This document shows positions 6,195 through 11,829 of a stretch of DNA of 11,829 nt, piece by piece. The stretch's first letter is position 1, and each line of letters opens with the position of its first letter. Made by a program: the position numbers and the translations under genes. Source of the DNA: an uncultured bacterium. GTDB taxonomy: Bacteria; Bacillota; Clostridia; Lachnospirales; Lachnospiraceae. A model generated the notes under the pieces. The model made no database searches, was not told the DNA's origin, and worked only from the letters and a program-made list of their open reading frames with translations. The stretch covers positions 1-11,829 of the forward strand of contig CAJMMH010000058.1 in the NCBI GenBank assembly GCA_905214365.1. Reading direction: 5' to 3'.

Positions 6195-6805
6195 GAGTAA
6201 ATGCACCCGCAGTAATCCTGCCGGTACAGATGATATTCACGTGACAATTCGATTGAGCGCTGATACCCGCCTTTTTTCTTGAAATCGGAATACAAATAAG
6301 AAACCTGATACTTCTCTGCCATCTCTTTTCCGATCCGGTTGAGCCACTGTGCCCGCTTCAGCGGGCTGATCGACAGCGTAGTTGTAAAATAATCCATCCC
6401 AAGCGCAGCCGCCTGCGCCGCCGACTCTTCTAACCGCAGCCGATAACAATGCCAGCAGCGCGCGCCGCCTTCTGGCTCCTGCTCAAACCCCTTCGCCATC
6501 GCAAAGAACTTTTCCGGCTCATATGCGCCTTTCATCAGTGTGATCGGATGCTTCGCCGGAAGCTCCCTGATCAGCCGTCCTAACTCTTCCACCCGGTGCC
6601 GGTACTCCGTTTCATCCGTGATGTTCGGGTTATAATAAAAAACTGTAATCGAAAAATACTGTGACAAATATTCCAGTACATAACTGCTACACGGAGCGCA
6701 GCAACTGTGCAGAAACAGTGAAGGGACCCAGCCCTTCCGGGTCAGGTCCTCCAATGTATGATCCAAAATCCTCTGGTAATTTACCTGCTGTGTTTCCTGC
6801 TCCAT
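6161..6805 (-). CDS. queH: Epoxyqueuosine reductase QueH
   Basis: QueH (former DUF208) catalyses the last step of queuosine synthesis, reducing epoxyqueuosine in tRNA to queuosine, and replaces the cobalamin-dependent QueG. The 214 residues show the conserved cysteines: HSCCAPC (Cys35, 36, 39), CWHC (Cys117, 120) and DYCGC (Cys199, 201). These supply the iron-sulfur cluster and an additional metal or redox site. YYNPNI near 57-62 and LSISPLKR in the middle are also typical. The start chosen is the ATG at 6805-6803, which shares one base with the rpoD stop (TGATG). A GTG at 6808 would add one residue. No strong ribosome site precedes it, so it is probably translated by coupling to rpoD. The last eight codons and stop lie inside the terminator hairpin. 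Other queuosine genes are not in the window, so the organism may salvage queuine or make it elsewhere. Confidence 0.93.
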   Translation of the reverse strand: MEQETQQVNYQRILDHTLEDLTRKGWVPSLFLHSCCAPCSSYVLEYLSQYFSITVFYYNPNITDETEYRHRVEELGRLIRELPAKHPITLMKGAYEPEKFFAMAKGFEQEPEGGARCWHCYRLRLEESAAQAAALGMDYFTTTLSISPLKRAQWLNRIGKEMAEKYQVSYLYSDFKKKGGYQRSIELSREYHLYRQDYCGCIYSKEERDRRQAQ

Positions 6806-7917
6806 CACTGTAAGAAATCCCGGATCTTTTTGCTTCTTACCGGGTTGCGAAGCTTACGGAGCGCTTTCGCCTCAATCTGACGGATACGCTCACGGGTAAC
6901 ACTGAACTCCTTGCCAACTTCTTCAAGCGTACGCGGATGACCATCCTTTAATCCGAACCGCAGCTCAATGACCTGACGCTCTCTCTCCTTCAGATCGCCG
7001 AGAAGCGAATCAATATGATCTCTCAGCATTGCCGACTCTACATTGCCTTCCGGAGTCACTGCATTGCTGTCCGCAACAAAATCGCCCAGATTGGAATCAT
7101 CCTCTTCACCGATCGGAGTCTCCAAAGACGCAGGCTCACGGGCTATCTGCATGATTTCCATGACCTTGTCCTCGCTCATATCCAGAGCTTTTGCAAGCTC
7201 TGCAACACTCGGCTCATAACCAAGATCAAGCGTCAGCTTTCTCTGCATCTTAGACATCTTATTGATGGTCTCTACCATATGTACCGGAACACGGATCGTT
7301 CTTGCCTGATCGGCAAGCGCTCTGGTTACAGACTGGCGGATCCACCAGGTTGCATAGGTACTGAGCTTATAACCCTTCTGGTAATCAAACTTCTCAACGC
7401 CCTTAATCAGTCCAAGATTTCCCTCCTGAACCAGATCCAGAAAGCTCATGCCTCTTCCGGTATAACGCTTTGCAATGCTGACTACCAGACGAAGGTTCGC
7501 CTCGATCAGGCGCTCTTTTGCTGAAACATCGCCAGCAGACTTCTTCTTTGCCAGCTCTACTTCCTCTTCTGCGGTAAGAAGCGGTACGGTTCCGATCTCC
7601 TTTAAGTACATACGAACCGGATCCTCGGTGCCGACGCCTTCAAGAAGATCGATTGCGTCAAGATCAATATCTTCCTCTTCATCTGAGAAGTCCATATCTT
7701 TTTCAAAATCCTCATCCGAACTGACATCCGCATCCGCAACACGAAGGACATCGATCTTTTTGTTCTCAAGGTAATTATATACTTCCTCCAGTTCCTCCGG
7801 AGTCAGCGTCTCTCCCGCAAAGAAATCATTTACATCATTGAAATCCAATGTACGATTTTTGCTGATACCAATCTCCGCAAGTTTTGCCAACCGTTCTTTC
7901 AGAACCTCTTTATCCAT
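6805..7917 (-). CDS. rpoD: RNA polymerase primary sigma factor RpoD/SigA
   Basis: This 370-residue protein is about the size of Bacillus SigA and directs RNA polymerase to housekeeping promoters. Region 1.1 is at about 1-60, then an acidic linker (65-90). Region 1.2 begins at DPVRMYLKEIG (99-109). Region 2 follows at about 134-206, with NLRLVVSIAKRYTGRG and DLVQEGNLGLIKGVEKFD, and the -10 melting residues in YKLSTYATWWIRQ. Region 3 is about 215-285, with the 3.2 finger around DSNLGDFV. Region 4 is about 300-370, with the helix-turn-helix VTRERIRQIEAKALRKLR that reads the -35 box. The ATG at 7917 is preferred over upstream in-frame starts (7935, 8022) because GGAAAGGA at 7933-7926 is spaced 8 nt from it and family homology starts here. 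It has its own promoter at 8132-8160. No dnaG is adjacent. Confidence 0.96.
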   Translation of the reverse strand: MDKEVLKERLAKLAEIGISKNRTLDFNDVNDFFAGETLTPEELEEVYNYLENKKIDVLRVADADVSSDEDFEKDMDFSDEEEDIDLDAIDLLEGVGTEDPVRMYLKEIGTVPLLTAEEEVELAKKKSAGDVSAKERLIEANLRLVVSIAKRYTGRGMSFLDLVQEGNLGLIKGVEKFDYQKGYKLSTYATWWIRQSVTRALADQARTIRVPVHMVETINKMSKMQRKLTLDLGYEPSVAELAKALDMSEDKVMEIMQIAREPASLETPIGEEDDSNLGDFVADSNAVTPEGNVESAMLRDHIDSLLGDLKERERQVIELRFGLKDGHPRTLEEVGKEFSVTRERIRQIEAKALRKLRNPVRSKKIRDFLQ

Positions 7918-8125
7918 TCGCACATTCCTTTCCATTGTTCTTTCATCGTTATCGTTGCTGTTCACACTCCGGTAAGATGAAATACACGGGCATATACCCG
8001 CATCAGCTGAAACTGCAGACACTGTCTGCGCAACGCCTACCCGTACCGCAGTTCATCATTTTTGCCGGCGCGGCCAGATTTCGGCCTGTTCTCTTCCCGG
8101 TTTTTTCAGCGGCATAGTTCAGCAA
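7918..8125 (-). promoter_or_regulatory. Long 5' leader of rpoD
   Basis: About 208 nt separate the predicted start point from the rpoD ATG. The stretch holds a perfect 15-nt interrupted palindrome GCAGACA-C-TGTCTGC at 8015-8029, a CGGG-CATATA-CCCG hairpin at 7987-8000, and the ribosome site at 7926-7933. The rpoD frame stays open up to 8022 but without a good start. No known riboswitch or protein-leader class is recognised. Confidence 0.4.
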
Positions 8126-8131
8126 ATATAT

Positions 8132-8160
8132 ATGATAGCAGATTCCATCCAAATTGTAAA
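8132..8160 (-). promoter_or_regulatory. Sigma-A promoter of rpoD-queH
   Basis: On the minus strand the -35 box TTTACA (8160-8155) and the -10 box TATCAT (8137-8132) are exactly 17 nt apart, and TGC precedes the -10, giving an extended element. Both boxes match the consensus at five of six positions. It lies just downstream of the terminator at 8181-8231, so rpoD is a separate unit; since it is SigA-type, rpoD likely transcribes itself. Confidence 0.8.
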
Positions 8161-8180
8161 GTATTTTTTTAAATTTCTGC

Positions 8181-8231
8181 AAAAAAGACCGGCACATCCG
8201 GACTTTTCCTGTCAAAAATCCAAATGTGCCG
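8181..8231 (-). terminator. Intrinsic terminator of the parA-adh-lipid kinase unit
   Basis: In the minus-strand RNA CGGCACAU pairs with AUGUGCCG (8 bp), two U-G wobbles follow, then GGAUUUUU pairs with AAAAGUCC around a 6-nt GACAGG loop. This gives an 18-bp stem. GUC and a run of six U's (8186-8181) follow. It stands 107 nt after the stop of the lipid kinase gene. Confidence 0.88.
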
Positions 8232-8338
8232 ATATTCTTTGCCATGGATATGCCCAAACCGTTGCACTTCAGGCCCCGCGCAAATAATTACGCAGTTCTC
8301 TGCATGCTTCAAACCACAGCAAAAGCAAACGTTGTTCC

Positions 8339-9274
8339 TTATACTGCCGAACGGACAACCCCCTGCCTCCGGAGCGTTTCCAGATCGACCGCCATCTCAA
8401 TTGCCTGATGCGCAGTACTGATTTCGACCTTCTTATGTGCACCACCGTACTCTCCATCAAGCACCCAGTCTGTTTCCTCGTCCGCCTCAAAGGTAATGGA
8501 GGATATCCGGTAAGAATGAATAAACTTGGAAGAGTTGTTTTTAGTCAGCAGATCGGTCAGCAGCGCAGGCCACTCAACTGCATTGTCCGGAGCCTTGATC
8601 AGCATAACGTCCAGCTCTCCATCGTCCAGCTCTACCTGCTTTCCCGAAAGATTTTTGAAGCCTCCGACACTATCCGCATTGTATACCATACCATATACGA
8701 AATCGCCTTCGATCACCTCTCCGCCGACCGTCACCTTCATATGATACGGACGGATATTGGAAACCTGTCGGATTCCCTCGATGATATATGCCTGATGCCC
8801 AAGAATATTTTTATTCTGCTGCGGCGTATTGTAGGAAACTGCAGTAAATGCGCCGAACGCAGCCACATAGACAAAATAATCATCTAAAAAACTGCCGATA
8901 TCAATCCGCGCGAATGTCTGCTTCATCACCAGCTCCGTCGACTGGGAAATCTTGGTCGGAAGCTGGAGCGTAGACGCGAAATCATTGGTAGAACCAGCCG
9001 GAATATAACCAAGCTTCGGCCGCTTCTTCTCTGGGAAGTACATCAGACCGTCAATCACCTCGCTCAGCGTTCCATCGCCTCCACAGCAGACAATCAGCGG
9101 GTACTCCGCTCCCTTTTCCTTCACCAGTTCCGTTGCATGGCCGCGTGCCTGCGTGGACCATGCGGTTACTTCAAACCCACAGCGATTGAAAATATCAATA
9201 ATTCCGGCCGCATGGTTTTTTATCGTTGTCTTTCCGGAATGCATATTGAAAATCAGCAGAAGTTTTTCTCCCAT
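8339..9274 (-). CDS. Diacylglycerol kinase family lipid kinase (DagK/YegS/BmrU type)
   Basis: This 311-residue protein belongs to the soluble ATP-dependent lipid kinases related to DgkB and YegS, which phosphorylate diacylglycerol or similar lipids at the inner face of the membrane. The nucleotide-binding signature GGDGTLSEVI is at residues 65-74. The N-terminal NxxSGK variant (NMHSGK) is at 10-15 and AGSTNDFA at 93-100. DDGELDVMLIK and DWVLDGEYGG in the C-terminal beta-sandwich domain are the other family blocks. Length is normal. The ATG at 9274 follows GGGAG with a 7-nt spacer. It begins 12 nt after the alcohol dehydrogenase stop and closes the transcription unit. The N-terminal motif has Met-His where many members have Pro-x, a modest deviation. 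The exact lipid substrate cannot be told; it is likely part of phospholipid recycling after lipoteichoic acid synthesis. Confidence 0.88.
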   Translation of the reverse strand: MGEKLLLIFNMHSGKTTIKNHAAGIIDIFNRCGFEVTAWSTQARGHATELVKEKGAEYPLIVCCGGDGTLSEVIDGLMYFPEKKRPKLGYIPAGSTNDFASTLQLPTKISQSTELVMKQTFARIDIGSFLDDYFVYVAAFGAFTAVSYNTPQQNKNILGHQAYIIEGIRQVSNIRPYHMKVTVGGEVIEGDFVYGMVYNADSVGGFKNLSGKQVELDDGELDVMLIKAPDNAVEWPALLTDLLTKNNSSKFIHSYRISSITFEADEETDWVLDGEYGGAHKKVEISTAHQAIEMAVDLETLRRQGVVRSAV

Positions 9275-9286
9275 AGTTTCGCTCCC

Positions 9287-10438
9287 TTACCAGAGTTTTC
9301 GATACAGCTCCATAACTTCCAGCTTGTTCGGCACGCGCGGATTAGTTGCCGTGCATGCGTCTGCAATTGCCGCGTCCGCCATTGCGGATACCTTGGACAT
9401 ATATTCTTCCTGCGTGCAGCAGCCGATCTTGGAAACAGACAACGGAATATCCATCTCCTTCAGCATGAACTGAACCCAGTTGACCAGTGCGCGCACCGTT
9501 GTAATCTCATTGAAATTTGTCAGGCCAAGAAGCTTTGCCACATTGACATAACGTCTTACAACCGGCTTATACTCCTTCTTACTCTTACTGTGCTTATCAA
9601 TTTCACTGTTGTACTCGATGACATACGGAAGAAGCATCGCATTCGCGCGTCCATGCGGAATATGGAAGTTTGCACCGAGCTGATGCGCCATACCGTGATT
9701 CAGTCCCAGAGACGACGAGTTGAATGCCAGACCGGCCAGACAGGACGCGACATGCATCTTCTGGCGCGCATGCGTATCCGTGTTGTCATAGTAGGAACGG
9801 AGCAGGAAGGTTCCGATGATTTCAATTGCCTTCTCTGCAAGCGCAGCGGAAAACTCATTGTAATTTGTGCTGACATATGCCTCAAGCGCATGGGTAAATA
9901 CATCCATACCGGTATCCGCTGTTACAGTAGCCGGAACACTCTTTACCAGTTCGGCATCCAGAATTGCTTCATTTGGCAGCAAGCTGTCGGATACTAACGG
10001 ATACTTGATCTTGTTGACCGGATCGGTAATAACCGAAAACGAAGTAACCTCAGATCCGGTTCCGCTCGTCGTCGGGATCGCGATCAGCGCCGGCTCTGCA
10101 ATTCCATCCCCGCCGATCTTCTTCCCAAACTCACGGATTGCCTTCGCAGAATCCATTGCAGATCCTCCGCCGACTGCAATCACAACATCTGGCTTGTATT
10201 CCAGCATTGCCTTAATGCCTGCGGCAATCTTGTCGATCGGCGGATCCGGAACCACGTCAGAAAAAATCTGGTGCTCTACATGCCCTCCATCCAGACGGTA
10301 TGTGATCTGCTTGATCATGCCGCTTTTGACAACAAACGGATCGGTTACAATCAGCGCCTTCCGATACGGAATAGACGTAAGATGCTCCAGAGAATTTGCT
10401 CCGAAATAAATTTTTGTCTTAATATCAAAACTTTTCAT
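9287..10438 (-). CDS. Iron-containing alcohol dehydrogenase, 1-propanol dehydrogenase (PduQ)-like
   Basis: This 383-residue group III alcohol dehydrogenase interconverts aldehydes and primary alcohols using NAD(H) or NADP(H). The N-terminal half is the nucleotide-binding domain with GGGSAMDSAKAI at 90-101 and PTTSGTGSEVTS at 122-133. The C-terminal helical half carries the metal ligands: Asp179 and His183 in DTGMDVFTHALEA, His248 in NHGMAHQLG and His262 in PHGRANA, with His252 at the usual catalytic position. The C-terminus (ACTATNPRVPNKLEVMELYRKLW) resembles the alcohol dehydrogenase module of AdhE and PduQ/EutG proteins. The ATG at 10438 has AGGAG and an 8-nt spacer. No microcompartment shell or diol dehydratase genes are nearby, so a propanediol role is not supported by context. 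Recycling NADH in fermentation is the safer inference. Confidence 0.9.
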   Translation of the reverse strand: MKSFDIKTKIYFGANSLEHLTSIPYRKALIVTDPFVVKSGMIKQITYRLDGGHVEHQIFSDVVPDPPIDKIAAGIKAMLEYKPDVVIAVGGGSAMDSAKAIREFGKKIGGDGIAEPALIAIPTTSGTGSEVTSFSVITDPVNKIKYPLVSDSLLPNEAILDAELVKSVPATVTADTGMDVFTHALEAYVSTNYNEFSAALAEKAIEIIGTFLLRSYYDNTDTHARQKMHVASCLAGLAFNSSSLGLNHGMAHQLGANFHIPHGRANAMLLPYVIEYNSEIDKHSKSKKEYKPVVRRYVNVAKLLGLTNFNEITTVRALVNWVQFMLKEMDIPLSVSKIGCCTQEEYMSKVSAMADAAIADACTATNPRVPNKLEVMELYRKLW

Positions 10439-10449
10439 GTCTTTTTCTC

Positions 10450-10977
10450 CTACAGAAGATGATCCGGAAGTTTACAGGTAATCCGTGACGTCACGCCAGG
10501 CATTTCCGATGTCTGCTGCTTGGGCTGCTCCTGCTGTGCCGTTTTCTGCTCTGGTGCGTCTGCCGGTCTGAAAGTCTTTGGTGCCTCTGCCGATTGTTTC
10601 CGTCCAGATATTTTTACCAGTCTGGATTTCTTCGGCTCTGCGGTTTCTGCCGCTGCCGGTTTCTGACCCTTTGCCGCTTCTGCCGCCTTTTTCGGACGTC
10701 CTCTGCGTCCGGATGACGCTGAGGTCTTCTTCTCCGCTGTCTGCGATTCTTTCTTCGCCGTCTGTTTCTTCCCAGCGTCCGGTTCCTTCTTTGACACTGC
10801 CATTTTCTCTGGCTGCGCTGCCTGTGCAGATGTTTCTTTCTTTGTCTCTGCCGCCGTCACTGCCGGCTCGCTGCTCTGCGGTTCGCCAGTTCCAGTTTTC
10901 ACTGCGGCTTCCTGTTCCTGTACATCTTCCTTTGCGGCTCTGCTCAGTCGCTGAAGACTTCCTTTACCTACTGCCAA
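10450..10977 (-). CDS. Unknown Lys/Ala-rich disordered protein partnered with ParA; AT-hook-like motif
   Basis: I do not recognise this 175-residue protein. Residues 1-17 (MAVGKGSLQRLSRAAKE) form a basic, probably helical head. About 18-158 is low-complexity, rich in Lys, Ala, Glu, Gln, Pro, Ser and Thr, and predicted disordered. GRRGRPKK at 90-97 matches the core of an AT-hook, a minor-groove DNA-binding motif. The tail TSRITCKLPDHLL (163-175) resembles the first strand and turn of a ribbon-helix-helix fold but stops there. The TTG at 10977 is chosen because AAAGGAGG lies 9 nt upstream; a TTG at 10986 would abut that site. It overlaps the end of the parA gene by 14 nt and precedes the alcohol dehydrogenase by 11 nt. 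By analogy with ParG or ParB tails, the basic head could contact ParA; this is inference. Confidence 0.7.
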   Translation of the reverse strand: MAVGKGSLQRLSRAAKEDVQEQEAAVKTGTGEPQSSEPAVTAAETKKETSAQAAQPEKMAVSKKEPDAGKKQTAKKESQTAEKKTSASSGRRGRPKKAAEAAKGQKPAAAETAEPKKSRLVKISGRKQSAEAPKTFRPADAPEQKTAQQEQPKQQTSEMPGVTSRITCKLPDHLL

Positions 10978-11752
10978 GCTGATCAACCTCCTTTGTCAGT
11001 TCCATGTACTCCTGCGCGCTCCGGCTCGACCGCTTGTACGCAATCACCGGCATGCTGCTGTCCTGTGACCACTCAACCATGCTGTCCGTCCGGATATAAT
11101 TTTTGAATACATGTACTTCATCCTGTGAATTTAAATACTCCATCGTCTGTCGGAAATAATTTTTTCTGGTATCAACCTTTGTTACAGCAATTCCCATCAG
11201 TGAAAGGGATGGCGCAATCCGCTGCACGGACTTTAGAAAATCAAACATATTTGCCAGACCGAATAGCCCCCACGGACTCGCCTCAACCGGAATAATCAGC
11301 GAATCCGACGCAACCAGAAGATTCATCACCAGGCACCCGAGCGTCGGCGGCGCATCCAACAGAATATCATCATACTCGCCAGACTCCCGCACTTCCTCCA
11401 GACAATTCTTCAGAATCAACTCTCTCTGCCACTTAGTAAACAAATCAAACTCGATCCCACTCATCAGGGATGAAGACGGAACCAGATCCAGATTTTCAAA
11501 TGCCGTATGGCAGATACTGTTTTTTACACTCTTCTGATCCAACAGACACCGGTACAGATTTTTTTCTCCCTTTGCGAACTCCAGTACCTGATCCTCCGAA
11601 AAAAAGGCCAGCGACAGATTGCACTGCATATCGCCATCAATCATCAGTACCTTTTTTCCAAGAAGCGTCAGGCCATATCCCACATTGGAGCAGGTTGTTG
11701 ATTTTCCGCTCCCGCCTTTATTGTTGGCAAAGCAGATCACTTTTGCTGCCAT
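10964..11752 (-). CDS. ParA/Soj-family (MinD-like) P-loop ATPase
   Basis: This 262-residue cytoplasmic ATPase has the deviant Walker A box KGGSGKST at 12-19 with the signature Lys12 and catalytic Lys17. The switch stretch MIDGDMQCNLS follows at 37-47 and the Walker B box ILLDAPPTLG at 130-139. VEASPWGLFGL and AVTKVDTRKNY are further ParA blocks. Such proteins bind DNA nonspecifically as ATP dimers and position chromosomes, plasmids or other cargo. There is no N-terminal helix-turn-helix, so it is like chromosomal Soj rather than P1 ParA. The usual parB gene and a TGTTTCACGTGAAACA-type parS site are not seen; instead the next gene encodes a basic disordered protein. The ATG at 11752 has AAAGGA and a 9-nt spacer. 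Plasmid or element origin is possible, but the neighbours look chromosomal. Confidence 0.92.
   Translation of the reverse strand: MAAKVICFANNKGGSGKSTTCSNVGYGLTLLGKKVLMIDGDMQCNLSLAFFSEDQVLEFAKGEKNLYRCLLDQKSVKNSICHTAFENLDLVPSSSLMSGIEFDLFTKWQRELILKNCLEEVRESGEYDDILLDAPPTLGCLVMNLLVASDSLIIPVEASPWGLFGLANMFDFLKSVQRIAPSLSLMGIAVTKVDTRKNYFRQTMEYLNSQDEVHVFKNYIRTDSMVEWSQDSSMPVIAYKRSSRSAQEYMELTKEVDQLGSR
10975..10994 (-). promoter_or_regulatory. Ribosome binding site and TTG start inside the parA 3' end
   Basis: On the minus strand AAAGGAGG (10994-10987) is followed by nine bases and then TTG (10977-10975). The site lies within the last codons of parA, so ribosomes finishing parA reach it directly. This fixes the start of the unknown downstream gene and points to translational coupling. 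Confidence 0.75.
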
Positions 11753-11829
11753 CGTTTTTTATCCTTTCCTTTTGTATGTGCTCTCGGAATCTCGTTGTGC
11801 CCGGCTTTGCGAGAGGATTTTTTGTCGGA
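11753..11829 (-). other. Upstream region of the parA unit
   Basis: These 77 nt hold the parA ribosome site (AAAGGA) and an inverted repeat. CTCTCG at 11781-11786, or TCTCG at 11790-11794, can pair with CGAGAG at 11810-11815, giving two competing stems. No clear -35/-10 pair is visible, so the promoter may lie beyond the window or the unit may continue upstream. Confidence 0.35.

Noticed and set aside
5628..6206. Minus-strand open frame of 192 codons opposite the aminopeptidase 3' end
   Set aside because: It is antisense to the catalytic C-terminal region of the M18 gene and passes through the terminators.
7015..7524. Plus-strand open frame of 169 codons opposite rpoD
   Set aside because: It is antisense to the most conserved parts of rpoD and has no recognisable domain or ribosome site.
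8015..8029. Palindrome GCAGACACTGTCTGC as a known SOS (LexA) operator
   Set aside because: It does not fit the GAAC-N4-GTTC Firmicute LexA box, and it lies well downstream of the rpoD promoter; kept only as an unexplained palindrome.
8003..8257. Minus-strand 84-codon open frame upstream of rpoD
   Set aside because: It spans the terminator U-run and the rpoD promoter, so it cannot be a single translated message from a sensible transcript.
9137..9997. Plus-strand open frame of 286 codons opposite the lipid kinase and alcohol dehydrogenase genes
   Set aside because: It lies antisense to two strongly supported genes, has no family motifs, is Cys/His/Arg-rich like a shadow frame, and no ribosome site was seen.
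9287..10438. Evidence for a propanediol microcompartment locus from the PduQ-like gene
   Set aside because: No shell proteins, diol dehydratase, or other Pdu enzymes occur in the window, and no clear encapsulation-type N-terminal extension is seen.

Overview
The window looks like chromosome of an anaerobic Firmicute of the Clostridia, most likely a Lachnospiraceae-type gut organism. The grounds are strong GGAGG-type ribosome binding sites, a SigA-like primary sigma factor, a QueH-type epoxyqueuosine reductase, a sodium-pump decarboxylase cluster and a PduQ-like iron alcohol dehydrogenase. This is judged by recognition of protein families; no search was run. There is no rRNA, tRNA, CRISPR array, transposase or phage gene. 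Nine of the ten complete or partial protein genes other than the aminopeptidase run on the minus strand; the aminopeptidase is the only plus-strand gene.

Region 1 (1-4363, minus strand) is a biotin-dependent decarboxylase/transcarboxylase operon. In transcription order it encodes a divergent acyl-CoA-type carboxyltransferase, a gamma-type membrane subunit fused to an exported lipoprotein domain, a small biotin carrier protein, the beta subunit that pumps Na+, and an OadA/5S-type carboxyltransferase cut by the window edge. A good sigma-A promoter lies at 4335-4363. The set contains the equivalents of the 12S, 1.3S and 5S parts of the propionibacterial transcarboxylase together with the membrane parts of a Na+ pump. 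It could exchange carboxyl groups between 2-oxoacids and acyl-CoA esters while exporting sodium.

Region 2 (4237-6200) holds a divergent intergenic region with promoters facing both ways, an M18 family aminopeptidase on the plus strand, and a weak then a strong terminator. The strong hairpin serves both converging transcripts and contains the last codons of queH.

Region 3 (6161-8160, minus strand) is rpoD (primary sigma factor) followed by queH with a TGATG overlap. It has its own consensus-like promoter and a leader of about 208 nt. No dnaG lies directly upstream; a clear terminator separates this unit from the next.

Region 4 (8181-11829, minus strand) is a tightly packed unit: a ParA-family ATPase, an overlapping lysine/alanine-rich protein with an AT-hook-like motif, an iron-containing alcohol dehydrogenase, and a diacylglycerol-kinase-like lipid kinase, ending in an intrinsic terminator. 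The ParA plus unknown-partner pair, without an adjacent recognisable ParB, is the most promising place to look for an undescribed system.
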